The notes beneath the pieces were generated by a model. The model searched no databases and was not told where the DNA came from. It was given only the letters and a program-made list of their open reading frames with translations. Made by a program: the position numbers and the translations under genes. Positions 13,349 to 24,229 of a stretch of DNA of 64,000 nucleotides are shown piece by piece; the first letter of the stretch is position 1, and each line of letters starts with the position of its first letter. This DNA is from Aristolochia californica (lineage: Eukaryota > Streptophyta > Magnoliopsida > Piperales > Aristolochiaceae), in contig JARWKL010000002.1 of the NCBI GenBank assembly GCA_029961685.1, forward strand, positions 20,490,908 through 20,554,907, given 5' to 3'.

Positions 13349-16300
13349 GTGTCGTTGGATATTTACAAGATCCAAACCCCCTACTTTTTGCCTGTCCTTA
13401 AAAATCATAGATACATTTTGGAATTATCTCTCTCAGCATTTGTGCATTTCCATTTTGGAAGTTCAAATTTTTTTTAACATCCAAACTTGAGTTTTCGCTC
13501 TCCCATTCTTCTCGTAAACAAAAAAGATATAAGGCATATAGATCGCAAAAAAATGAAAATTTTAGAGTTCATGTATGCAAAAAAATTTGAAAACTATAAT
13601 AAATGTAAGTGAAGAAAACTATTTCATGGACTAAAAATGAACTGCAAAGTTTTGTTGTCCATGTTTGGGAAATTCCTATAGTACAACCCCCTAATAGCTT
13701 GGTGGAATTATATAGGAAAGAGACTTCTAACTGATCCTAACATGTTTTAAATATGGTGGATATGCATGCCAGAAACATGTTGAGGATGCAAGTGACCAAG
13801 TGTTCTTAAAATTTCGAGTGGAAAAATTTAAATTATCAAGTTAACGTGTGGTTGGATATTTTACCAGAGGCAAACAACCCAATTTTCGCCTATCCTTAAA
13901 AATGACTGATACTTTTTGGAATTATCTCTCTTAGCATTTTTACATTTCCATTTTGGATGTGAAAATGGTTTTTCAGATCAAACTTGAGTTTTCACTGTCC
14001 AATTTTTCTCGTAAACACAAAAGATATAAGGCAAATAGATCGCATCAAAATGAAAATTTTAGAGTTCATGTATGCAAAAAAATTTGAACACTACAATAAA
14101 AGTAAGTGTAGAAAACTATTTTACATACTAAAAATGAACTCCAAAGTTTTGTTATCAATCTTTGGGAAATTCCACTAGTACAACCCCCTAATAGCTTGGT
14201 GGAATTTTATAGGAAAGAGACTTTTAACTGATCCTAACATGTTTTAAATGTGGTGGATATGCATGCCAACACATGTTGAAGATGCAAGTGACCTAGTGAT
14301 CCAAAAAATTCAAGGAGTAGAAAAAATTAAATTCTCAAGTTAACGTGTGGTTGGATATTTACCTGAGCTAAACAAGCCACTTTTTGCCTATCCTTAAAAA
14401 TCGCAGATACTTTTCGGAATTATCTCTCTCAGCATTTGTGCATTTCCATTTTGGATGTTCAAATTTTTTTTCAGGTCCACACTTGAGTTTTCACTCTTCC
14501 CTTTTTCTAGTAAACAAAAAAGTAATAAAGAAAATAAATAGCAACAAAATGAAAATTTTAGAGTTCATGTATGCAAAACAATTTGAAAACTATAATAATT
14601 GTAAGTGAAGAAAATTAATTCACACACTAAAAATGAACTCCAAGGTTTTATTATCCATGTTTGGAAAATTCCACTTGTACAACCCCGTAATAGCTTGGTG
14701 GAATTTTATAGGAAAGAGACTTCTAATTGATCCTAACGTGTTTTAATTGTGGTGGATAGGCGCGCCAAAAACAAAGTGAGGATGCAAGTGACTTAATTAT
14801 CCAAAAATTTCACAGAGTAGAAAAAATTAAATTCTCCAGTTAACGTGCGGTTGGATATTTACTAAAGCCAAACAACCCACTTTTTGCCTGTCCTTAAAAA
14901 TCACAGATACTTTTTAGAATTATCTTTCTCAGCATTTGTGCATTTCCATTTTGGATGTTCAAATTTTTTTTCAGATCCATACTTTTGTTTTCTCTCTCCC
15001 ATTTTTCTCGTAAACAAAAAAGACATAAGTCATATAGATCGCAACAAAATGAAAATTTTAGAGTTCATGTATGCAAAAAAATTTGAATACTTTAATAAAT
15101 GTAAATGAAGAAAATTATTTCATGCACTAAAAATGAACTCCAAAGTTTTGTTATCCATGTTTGGGAAATTCCACTAGTACAACCCCCTAATAGCTAGGTG
15201 GAAATTTAAAGGAAATAGACTTCTACCTGATCGTAAAATGTGGTGGATATGCATGCCTGAAACATGTTGAGGATGCAAGTGACCTAATGATCCTAAAATT
15301 TCAAGAAGTAGAAAAAATTAAATAGTCAAGTGAACGTGTGGTTGAATATTTACTAGAGCCAAACAACCCTCATTTTGCCTATCCTTAAAAATCACAGTTA
15401 CTTTTTGGAATTATCTCTCTAAACATTTGTGCATTTCCATTTTGGATGTTATAATTTTTTTGCAGATCGAAAGTTGAGTTTTCACTCTCCCATTTTTCTT
15501 GTAAACAAAAAAGTTATTAGGCAAATAGATCGCAACAAATCAAAAATTTTAAAGTTCATGTATGCAAAAAAATTTGAAAACTATAATAATTGTAAGTGAA
15601 GAAAATTATTTCACGCACTAAAAATGAACTCCAAGGTTTAGTTATCCATGTTTGGGAAATTCCACTAGTACAACCCTGTAATAGCTTGGTGGAATTTTAT
15701 ACGAAAGAGACTTCTAACTGATCCTAACATGTTTTAAATTTGGTGGATATGAGCGCCAGAAACAAGGTGAGGATGCAAGTGACCTAATGATCCAAAAATT
15801 TCAAGGCGTAGAAAAAATTAAATCCTCAAGTTAACGTGTTTTACCAAAGCCAAAAAATTCACTTTTTGCCTGTCCTTAAAAATCACAGATACTTTTTGGA
15901 ATTACCACTCTCAGCATTTGTGAATTTCCATTTTGGATGTTAAAATATTTTTACAGATCCCCACTTGTGTTTTCACTCTCCCATTTTTCTCGTAAACAAA
16001 AAAAATATAAGGCATATAGATCGCAACAAAATGACAATTTTAGAGTTCATGTATGCAAAAAAATTTGAACACTACAATAAATGTATGTGAATAAAACTAT
16101 TTCATGTACTAAAAATGAACTCCAAAGTTTTGTTACCCATGTTTGGGAAATTCCACTAGTTCAACCGCCTAATTGCTTGGTGGAATTTTATAGGAAAGAG
16201 ACTTCTAACTAAAACTAACATGTTTAAAATGTGGTGGATATGCATGCAAGAAACATGTAGAGGATGCAAGTGACCTAGTGATCCAAAAATTTCAAGGAGT

Positions 16301-18826
16301 AGAAAAAATTAAATTCTCAAGTTAACATGTGGCTGGATATTTAACAGAGCCAAACAAGCCACATTTTCCCTATCCTTAGAAATCATAGATACTTTTTGGA
16401 ATTATCTCTCTGAGCATTTGTGCATTTCTATTTTGGATGTTCGAATGTTTTTTCAGGTCCAAAGTTGAGTTTTCACTCTCCCATTTTTCTCGTAAACAAA
16501 AACGTTAGAAGGCCAATAGATCACAACATAATGAAAATTTTAGAGTTCAGGTATGCAAAAAATTTGAAAAAAAATAAATTGTAAGTGAAGGAAATTATTT
16601 CACGCACTCAAAATGAACTCCAAGGTTTTGTTATCCATGTTTGGGAAATTCCACTAGTACAACCCCGTAATAGCTTGGTGGAATTTCATAGGAAAGAGAC
16701 TTCTAACTGATCCTAACATGTTTTAAATGTGGTGGATATGCGTACCAGAAACAAGTTGAGGATGCAAGTGACCTAATGATCCAAAAAATTCAAGGAGTAG
16801 AAAAAATTAAATTCCCAAGTTAACGTGTGGTTGGATATTTACCAGAGCCAAACAACTCACTTTTTGCCTATCCATAAAAATCACAGATACTTTTTGGAAT
16901 TATCTCTCTCAGCATTTGTGCATATCAATTTTGGATGTTCAAATTTTTTTTCGGATCCAAACTTGTGTTTTCACTCTCCCATTTTTCTCGCAAACAAAAA
17001 AGATATAAGGCAAATAGATCGCAACAAAATGAAAATTTTAGAATTCATGTACGCAAAAAAAATTGAACACTATAATTAATGTAAGTGAAGAAAATTATTT
17101 CATGAACTACAAATGAACTCCAAAGTTTTGTTATCCATGTTTGGGAAATTCCACTAGTAAAACCCTGTAGTAGCTTGGTGGAATTTTATAGGAAAGAGAC
17201 TTCTAACGTATCCTAACATGTTTTAAATGTTGTGGATATGCTTGCCAGAAAGATGATGAGGATGCAAGTGACCTAATGATCAAAAAATTTCAAGGAGTAG
17301 AAAAAATTAAATTGTCAAGTTAACGTGTGGTTGGATATTTACCATAGCCAAACAACCCAATTTTTCTCTTTCCATAAAAATCACCGATAGTTTTTGGAAT
17401 TATCTCTTTCAGCATTTGTGCATTTCCATTTTGGATGTTCAATTTTTTTTCAGATCCAAACTTGAGTTTTCACTCTCCCTTTTTTCTCGTAAACAAAAAA
17501 GATATAAGGCATATAGATCACAAAAAAATGAAAATTTTAGAGTTCATGTATGCAAAAAAACTTGAAAACTATAATAAATGTAAGTGAAGAAAATTATTTC
17601 ACGCACTAAAAATGAACTCCAAAGTTTTGTTAACCATGTTTGGGAAATTCCACTAATACAACCCCCTAATAGCTTGGTTGAATTTTATAGGAAAGAGACT
17701 TCTAACTAATCCTAACATGTTTTAAATGTGGTGGATAGGCATGCCAGAAACATGTTTAGGGTGCAAGTGACGTAGTGATCCAAAAATTTTGAAGGAGTAG
17801 AAAAAAATTAAATTCTCAAGTTAACGTGTGGTTGCATATTTACTAAAGCAAACAACCCACTTTTTGCCTATCCTTAAAAATCACAGATACTTTTTGGAAT
17901 TATCTCTCTCAACATTTTTGCATTTCCATTTTGGATGCTAATTTTTTTTTTCAGATCCAAACTTGAGTTTTCACTCTCCCATTTTTCTCGTAAACAAAAA
18001 AGATATAAGGCAAATAGATCACAACAAAATCAAAATTTTTGAATTCAGGTATGCAAAAAAATTTAAAAACTATAATAAAAATAAGTGATGAAAGTTATTT
18101 CACACACTAAAAATGAACTGCAAAGTTTTGTTATCCATGTTTTGGAAATTCCACTAGTACAACCCCCTAATAGCTTGGTGCTATTTAATAGGAAAGAGAC
18201 TTCTAACTGATCCTTACTTGTTTTGAATGTGGTGCACATATGCATGCCAGAAACATGTTGAGGATGCAAGTGACCCCATGATCCAAAAATTTCAAGGAGT
18301 AGAAAAAATTAAATTCTCAAGTTAATGTGTCGTTGGATATTTACAAGATCCAAACAACCCACTTTTTGCCTGTCCTTAAAAATAACAGATACATTTTGGA
18401 AATATCTCTCTCAGCATTTGTGAATTTCCATTTTGGATGTTCAATTTTTTTTTCACATCCAAACTTGAGTTTTCACTCTCCCTTTTTTCACGTAAACAAA
18501 AAAGATATAAGGCAAATAGATCGCAACAAAATGAAATTTTAGAGTTCATGTATGCAAAAAAATTTGAAAATTATAATAAATGTGAGTGATGAAAATTATT
18601 ACACGAACAAAAGATGATCTCCAAAGATTTGTTATCCATGTTTGGGAAATTCCACTAGTACAACCCCTAATAATAGCTTGTGGAATTTTATAGGAAAGGA
18701 ACTTCTAAATGATCCTAACATGTTTTAAATGTGGTGGATATGCATGCCACAAACATGTTGAGGATGCAAGTGACCAAATGATCCAAAAATTTCAAGGAGT
18801 AGAAAAAATTAAATTCTAAAGTTAAC

Positions 18827-19324
18827 GTGTGGTTGGATATTTACCAGAGCCAAACAACCCACTTTTTGCCTGTGCTTAAAAATCACACATACTTTTTGGA
18901 ATTATCCCTCTCAGCATTTGTGCATTTCCACTTTGGATGTTCAAAGTTTTTTTCAGATCCAAACTTGAGTTTTCTCTCTCCCATTTTTCTCGTAAACAAA
19001 AAAGATATAAGGCATATAGATCGCAACAAAATGAAAATTTTAGAGTTCATCTATGCAAAAAAAGTTGAAAACATAATAAATGTAAGTGAAGAAACATATT
19101 TCACGCACTAAAAATGAGCTTCATAGTTTTGTTATCCATGTTTTGGAAATTTCACTAGTACAACCCCCTAATAGCTTGGTAAATTTTATAGGAATGAGAG
19201 TTCTAACTGATCCTAACATGTTTTAAATGTGGTGAATATGTATGCCAGAAACATGTTGAGGATGCATGTGACCTAATGATCCAAAAATTTCAAGGAATAG
19301 AAAAAATTAAATTCTCAAGTTAAT
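18827..19324. repeat. Chimeric unit: 3406-type head, 3906-type tail
   Basis: The 5' half (TTATCCCTCTCAGC, GTTTTCTCTCTCCC) follows the unit at 3,406. The 3' half (TTCATCTATGC, GAAAACATAATAAATG, CCATGTTTTGGAAATTTC) follows the unit at 3,906. One unit length is lost relative to copy A, with the switch between about 18,985 and 19,045. Confidence 0.75.
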
Positions 19325-19823
19325 GTGAGGTTGGATATTTACTAGAGCCAAACAAGCCACTTTTTGGCTATCCTCAAAAATCACAGATACTTTTTGGAAT
19401 TATCTCTCTCGGCATTTTTGCATTTCCACTTTGGATGTTCAAATTTTTTTCAGATCCAAACATGAGTTTTCTCTCTCCTATTTTTCACGTAAACAAAAAA
19501 GATATAAGGCAAATAGATCGCAACAAAATGAAAATTTTAGAGTTCATGAATGCAAAAAAAATTGAACACTATAATAAATGTAAGTGAAGAAAATTATTTC
19601 GCATACAAAAAATGAACTCCAAAGATGATTTATCCATATTTGGGAAATTCCACTAGTACAACCCCCTAATAGCTAGGTGGAATTTTAAAGGAAATAGACT
19701 TCTAACTGATCCTAACATGTTTTAAATGTGGTGGATATGCATGCTTGTAATATGTTTAGGATGCAAGTGACCTAATGATCCAAAAATTTCAAATAGTAGA
19801 AAAAATTAAATTGTCAACTTAAC
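19325..19823. repeat. Chimeric unit: 4406-type head, 4890-type tail
   Basis: The head (ACAAGCCACTTTTTGGC, TATCCTCAAAAATC) matches the unit at 4,406. The tail (CCACTTTGGATGTTC, AAAAAATTGAACAC, TTTATCCATATTTGGG and the TGTAATATG spelling near 19,746) matches the unit at 4,890. The switch lies near 19,410-19,430. With the neighbouring 18,827 chimera this removes a second unit relative to copy A. Confidence 0.75.
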
Positions 19824-20454
19824 GTGTGGCTGAATATTTATCAAAGCCAAACAACCCACTTTTTGCCCATCCTTAAAATTCACAGATACTTTTTTGAATT
19901 TTCTCTCTCAGCCTTTGTGCATTTCCATTTTGGAAGTTAAAATTTTTTTTCAGATCCAAACTTGAGTTTTCTCTCTCCCATTTTTCTTGTAAACAAAAAA
20001 GTTATAAGGCGTATAGATCGCAACAAAATGAAAATTTTAGAGTTCATGTATGCAAAAAAAATTGAACACTATAATAAATGTAAGTGAGGAAAATAATTTC
20101 ACGCACTGAAAATGAACTCCAATGTTTTGTTATCTAGGTTTGGGAAATTCCACTAGTATAACCCCCAAATAGCTTGGTGGAATTTTATAGGAAAGATACT
20201 TCTAACTGATCCTAACATGTTTTAAATGTGGTGGATATGCATGCCATAAACATGTTGTGGATGCAAGTGACCTAATGATCAAAAAATTTCAAGCAGTAGA
20301 AAAAATTAAATTCTCAATTTAACGTGTGGTTGGATATTTACCAGAGCCAAACAACCCACTTTTTGCCAATCCTTAAAAATCACAAATACTTTTTGGAATT
20401 ATCTCTCTCTGCATTTTTGCATTTCCATTTTGGTTGTTCAAATTTTTTTTTGGT

Positions 20455-20540
20455 CCAAACTTGAGTTTTCACTCTTCCCTTTTTCTAGTAAACAAAAAAG
20501 TAAAGAAAAAATAGATAAGTCATATAGATCGCAACAAAAT
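20455..20540. repeat. Chimeric junction: 14345-type into 14845-type
   Basis: ACTCTTCCCTTTTTCTAG with AAAAAAGTAAAGAAAA is the spelling of the unit starting at 14,345 (see about 14,493-14,530). ATAAGTCATATAGATCGC, which follows immediately, is the spelling of the unit starting at 14,845 (see about 15,025). The fused unit is slightly long (20,324-20,834, 511 bp) and has extra A-rich bases at the joint. Confidence 0.7.
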
Positions 20541-20861
20541 GAAAATTTTAGAGTTCATGTATGTAAAAAAATTTGAACACTATAATAAATGTAAATGAAG
20601 AAAATTATTTCATGCACTAAAAATGAACTCCAAAGTTTTGTTATCCATGTTTGGGAAATTCCATTAGTACAACCCCTTAATAGCTAGGTGGAATTTTAAA
20701 GGAAATAGACTTCTAACTGATCCCAACATGTTTTAAATGTGGTGGATATGAATCCCAGCAACACGTTGAGGATGCAAGTGACCTAATGATCCAAAAATTT
20801 CAAGAAGTAGAAAAAATTAAATTGTCAAGTGAACGTGTAGTTGAATATTTACCAGAGCCAA

Positions 20862-20878
20862 ACAACCCACTCTCCCGT
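20862..20878. other. Internal deletion of ~113 bp at a CACT repeat
   Basis: CAACCCAC runs directly into TCTCCCGTTTTTC. In a normal unit, the CACT of CCCACTTTTTGCC and the CACT of TTTTCACTCTCCC lie about 113 bp apart (20,357 and 20,470 in the preceding unit). One CACT remains, so this is a microhomology-type deletion. The unit is 385 bp (20,835-21,219). Confidence 0.85.
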
Positions 20879-21541
20879 TTTTCTTGTAAACAAAAAAGAT
20901 ATAAGGCATAAAGATCGCAAAACAATGAAAATTTAAGAGTTCATGTATGCCAAAAAATTTGAACACTATAATAAATGTAAGTGAAGAAAATTATTTCACA
21001 TACTAAAAATGAACTCCAAAGTTTTGTTATCCATGTTTGAGAAATTTCATTAGTAAACCCCCTAATAGCTAGACGGAATTGTAAAGGAAATAGACTTCTA
21101 ACTGAACCTAACATGTTTTAAATGTGGTGGATATGCATGCCTGAAACATGTTGAGGATGCAAGTCACCGAATGATCCAAAAATTTCAAGTAGAAGAAAAA
21201 ATTAAATTGTCAAGTTAATGTGTGGTTGAAATTTACAAGAGCCAAACAACCCACTTTTTGCCTATCCTTAAAAATCCCAGATACATTTTGGAATTATCTC
21301 TCAAAAAATTTGTGGATTTCCATTTTGGATGTTAAATTTTTTTTCCAAATCCAAACTTGAGTTTTCACTCTCCCATTTTTCTTGTAAACAAAAAAGATAT
21401 AAGGCAAATAGATCGCAACAAAATGAAAATTTTAGAGTTCATGTATGCAAAAAAAAATTTGAACACTATAATAAATGTAAGCGAAGAAAACTATTTCACG
21501 CACTAAAAATGAACTCCAAAGTTTTGTTATCCATGTTTGGG

Positions 21542-21582
21542 AAATTCCACTAGTACAACCCCCTAATAGCTTGGTGGAATTT
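21542..21582. repeat. Perfect 9-bp inverted repeat in each unit (example)
   Basis: AAATTCCAC (21,542-21,550) and GTGGAATTT (21,574-21,582) are exact reverse complements around a 23-nt loop containing ACTAGT and CCCCCTAATAG. The same arms lie near position 322 of most units, so the array holds many potential hairpins or cruciforms about 500 bp apart. Some units have lost an arm (2410-type GGTGCTATT, 48,281, 52,253). Confidence 0.85.
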
Positions 21583-22999
21583 TATAGGAAAAGGACTTCT
21601 AACTGATCCTAACATGTTTTAAATGTGGTGGATATGCGTGCCAAAAACAAGTTGAGGATGCAAGTGACCTAATGATCGAAAAAATTCAAGGAGTAGAAAA
21701 ATTTAAATTCTCATGTTAACGTGTGGTTGGATATTTACCAGAGCCAAACAACACACTTTTTGCCTGTATTTAAAAATCACAGATATTTTTTGGAATTATC
21801 TCTCTCAGCATTTGCACATATCAATTTTGGATGTTCAAATTTTTTTTCGGATCCAAACTTGTGTTTTCACTCTCCCATTTTTATCGTAAACAAAAAAGAT
21901 ATAAGGCAAATAGATCGCAACAAAATGAAAATTTTAGAGTTCATGTATGCAAAAAAAATTGAACAATTTAATAAATGAAAGCGAAGAAAATTATTTCACG
22001 AACTACAAATGAATTCCAAAGTTTTGTTATCCATGTTTGGGAAATTCCACTAGTACAACCCCCTAATAGCTTGGTGGAATTTTATAGGAAAGAGACTTCT
22101 AACTGATCCTAACATGTTTTAAATGTGGTGGATAAGCTTGCCAGAAAGATGATGAGAATGCAAGTGACCTAATGATCCTAAAATTTCAAGGAGTAGAAAA
22201 AATTAAATTGTCAAGATAACGTGTGCTTGGATATTTACCAGAGCCAAACAACGCACTTTTTGCCTATCCATAAAAATCATCGATACTTTTTGGAATTATC
22301 TCTCTCAGCATTTGTGCATTTCCATTTTGGATGTTCAATTTTTTTTCAGATCCAAACTTGAGTTTTCACTCTCCCATTTTTCTCGTAAACAAAAAAGATA
22401 TAAGGCATATAGATCGCAACAAAATGAAAATTTTAGAGTTCATGTATGCAAAAAAAACTTGTAAACTATGTTAAATGTAAGTGAAGAAAATTATTTCACG
22501 CACTAAAAATGAACTCCAAAGTTTTGTAATCCGTGTTTGGGAAATTCCACTAATACAACTCCCTAATAGCTTGGGGGAATTTTGTAGGAAAGAGACTTCT
22601 AACTGATCCTAACATGTTTTAAATGTGGTCGATAGCCATGCCAGAAACATGTTGAGGATGCAAGTGACGTAGTGATCCAAAAATTTCAAGGAGTAGAAAA
22701 AAATTAAATTCTCAAGTTAACGTGTGCTGGGATATTTACAGGAGCAAACAACCCACTTTTTACCTATCATTCAAAATCTCTGATACTTTTTGAAATTATC
22801 CCTCTCAGCATTTGTGCATTTCCTTTTTATATCTTAAAATTTTTTTTCAGATCCAAACTTGAGTTTTTACTCTCCCATTTTTCTCGTAAACAAAAAAGAT
22901 ATATGGCATATAGATCACAGCAAAATGAAAATTTTTGAATTCATGTATGAAAAAAAATTTGAAAACTATAATAAATGTATGTCAAGAAAATTATTTCAC

Positions 23000-23729
23000 G
23001 CACTAAAAATGAACTCCAAAGCTTTGTTATCCATGTTTGGGAAATTCCACTAGTAGAACCCCCTAATAGCTTGGTGGAATTTAATAGCAAAGAGACTTCT
23101 AACTTATCCTTACATGTTTTGAATGTGGTGGATATATATGCATGCTAGAAACATGTTGAGGATGCAAGTGACCTCATGATCCAAAAATTTCAAGGAGTAG
23201 AAAAAATTAAATTCTCAAGTTAATGTGTCATTGGATATTTACAAGATCCAAACATCCCACTTTGTGTCTGCCCTTAAAAATAAGAGATACATTTTGGAAT
23301 TATCTCTCTCAGCATTTTTGAATTTCCATTTTGGATGTTCAAATTTTTTTATCACATCCAAACTTGAGTTTTCACTCTCCCATTTTTCTCGTAAACAAAA
23401 AAGATATAAGGCAAATAGATCACAACAAAATGAAAATTTTTGAGTTCATGTATGCAAAAAAATTTGAAAACTATAATAAATGTAAGTGAAGAAAATTATT
23501 TCACGCACTAAAAATGAACTCCAAAGTTTTGTTATCCATGTTTGGGAAATTCCACTAGTAGAACCCCCTAATAGCTTGGTGGAATTTAATAGCAAAGAGA
23601 CTTCTAACTTATCCTTACATGTTTTGAATGTGGTGGATATATATGCATGCTAGAAACATGTTGAGGATGCAAGTGACCTCATGATCCAAAAATTTCAAGG
23701 AGTAGAAAAAATTAAATTCTCAAGTTAAT
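23000..23729. repeat. Recent duplication of one unit
   Basis: About 23,000-23,225 and 23,500-23,730 share rare spellings: CTAGTAGAACCCCC, TTTAATAGCAAAGAG, TTATCCTTACATG, GGATATATATGCATGC and GACCTCATGATCC. I see only one difference (AAGCTTTG versus AAGTTTTG). Both following units start with the TGTGTC..TTGG/ACAAGATCC type seen once in every other higher-order copy. This looks like a very recent duplication with a 503-505 bp offset. Confidence 0.82.
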
Positions 23730-24229
23730 GTGTCGTTGGATATTTACAAGATCCAAACAACCCACTTTGTGCCTGTCCTTAAAAATAACAGATACATTTT
23801 GGAATTATCTCTCTCAGCATTTGCGATTTTCCATTTTGGAGGTTCAAATTTTTTTTTCACATCCAAACTTGAGTTTTCACTCTCCCTTTTTTCTCGTAAA
23901 CAAAAAAGATATAAGGCAAATAGATTGCAACAAAATGAAAATTTTGGAGTTCATGTATGCAAAAAAATTTGAAAACTATAATAAATGTAAGTGAAGAAAA
24001 TTATTTCACGCACTAAAAATGAAGTCCAAAGTTTTGTTATCCATGTTTGGGAAATTCCACTAGTACAACCTCCTAATAGCAAGGTGGAATTTTATAGAAA
24101 AGAGACTTCTAACTGATCCTAACATGTTTTAAATGTGGTGGATATGCATGCCAGAAACATGTTGGGGATGCAAGTAACCTATTGATCCAAAAATTTCATG
24201 GAGTCGAAAAAATTAAATTCTCAAGTTAA

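Larger units (their letters stand above)
11356..15835. repeat. Higher-order repeat copy C (9 units)
   Basis: Unit starts: 11356, 11856, 12355, 12851, 13349, 13846, 14345, 14845, 15336. The first two are near-identical neighbours of the 411 type (CCATAAAATTCACTTTTTTC). 12355 matches 911, and 13349 (TGTGTCGTTGG with ACAAGATCC) matches 2906. The copy is short because one chimeric unit (12851) replaces the 1411, 1910 and 2410 types. Confidence 0.82.
15836..21219. repeat. Higher-order repeat copy D (~11 units)
   Basis: Unit starts: 15836, 16327, 16825, 17325, 17826, 18327, 18827, 19325, 19824, 20324, 20835. The first six follow copy A almost base for base. In the first 280 bp, 1411 and 16,825 differ at roughly 6 positions by eye. 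From 18,827 onward the copy is compressed by chimeric units. The 15,836 unit has a ~12-bp deletion at its start (GTGTTTTACC, about 15,839-15,843). Confidence 0.82.
21220..24229. repeat. Higher-order repeat copy E, partial (6 units)
   Basis: Unit starts: 21220, 21721, 22221, 22722, 23225, 23730. The 21,220 unit has a head like those at 5,891 and 10,856 but ends like the 911-type (CAAGTTGAGGATGC and AAAAATTCAAGG). The 411 and 911 types are therefore absent as whole units. The series 21,721, 22,221, 22,722 and 23,225 then follows 1411, 1910, 2410 and 2906. After 23,730 the order is lost. Confidence 0.75.
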
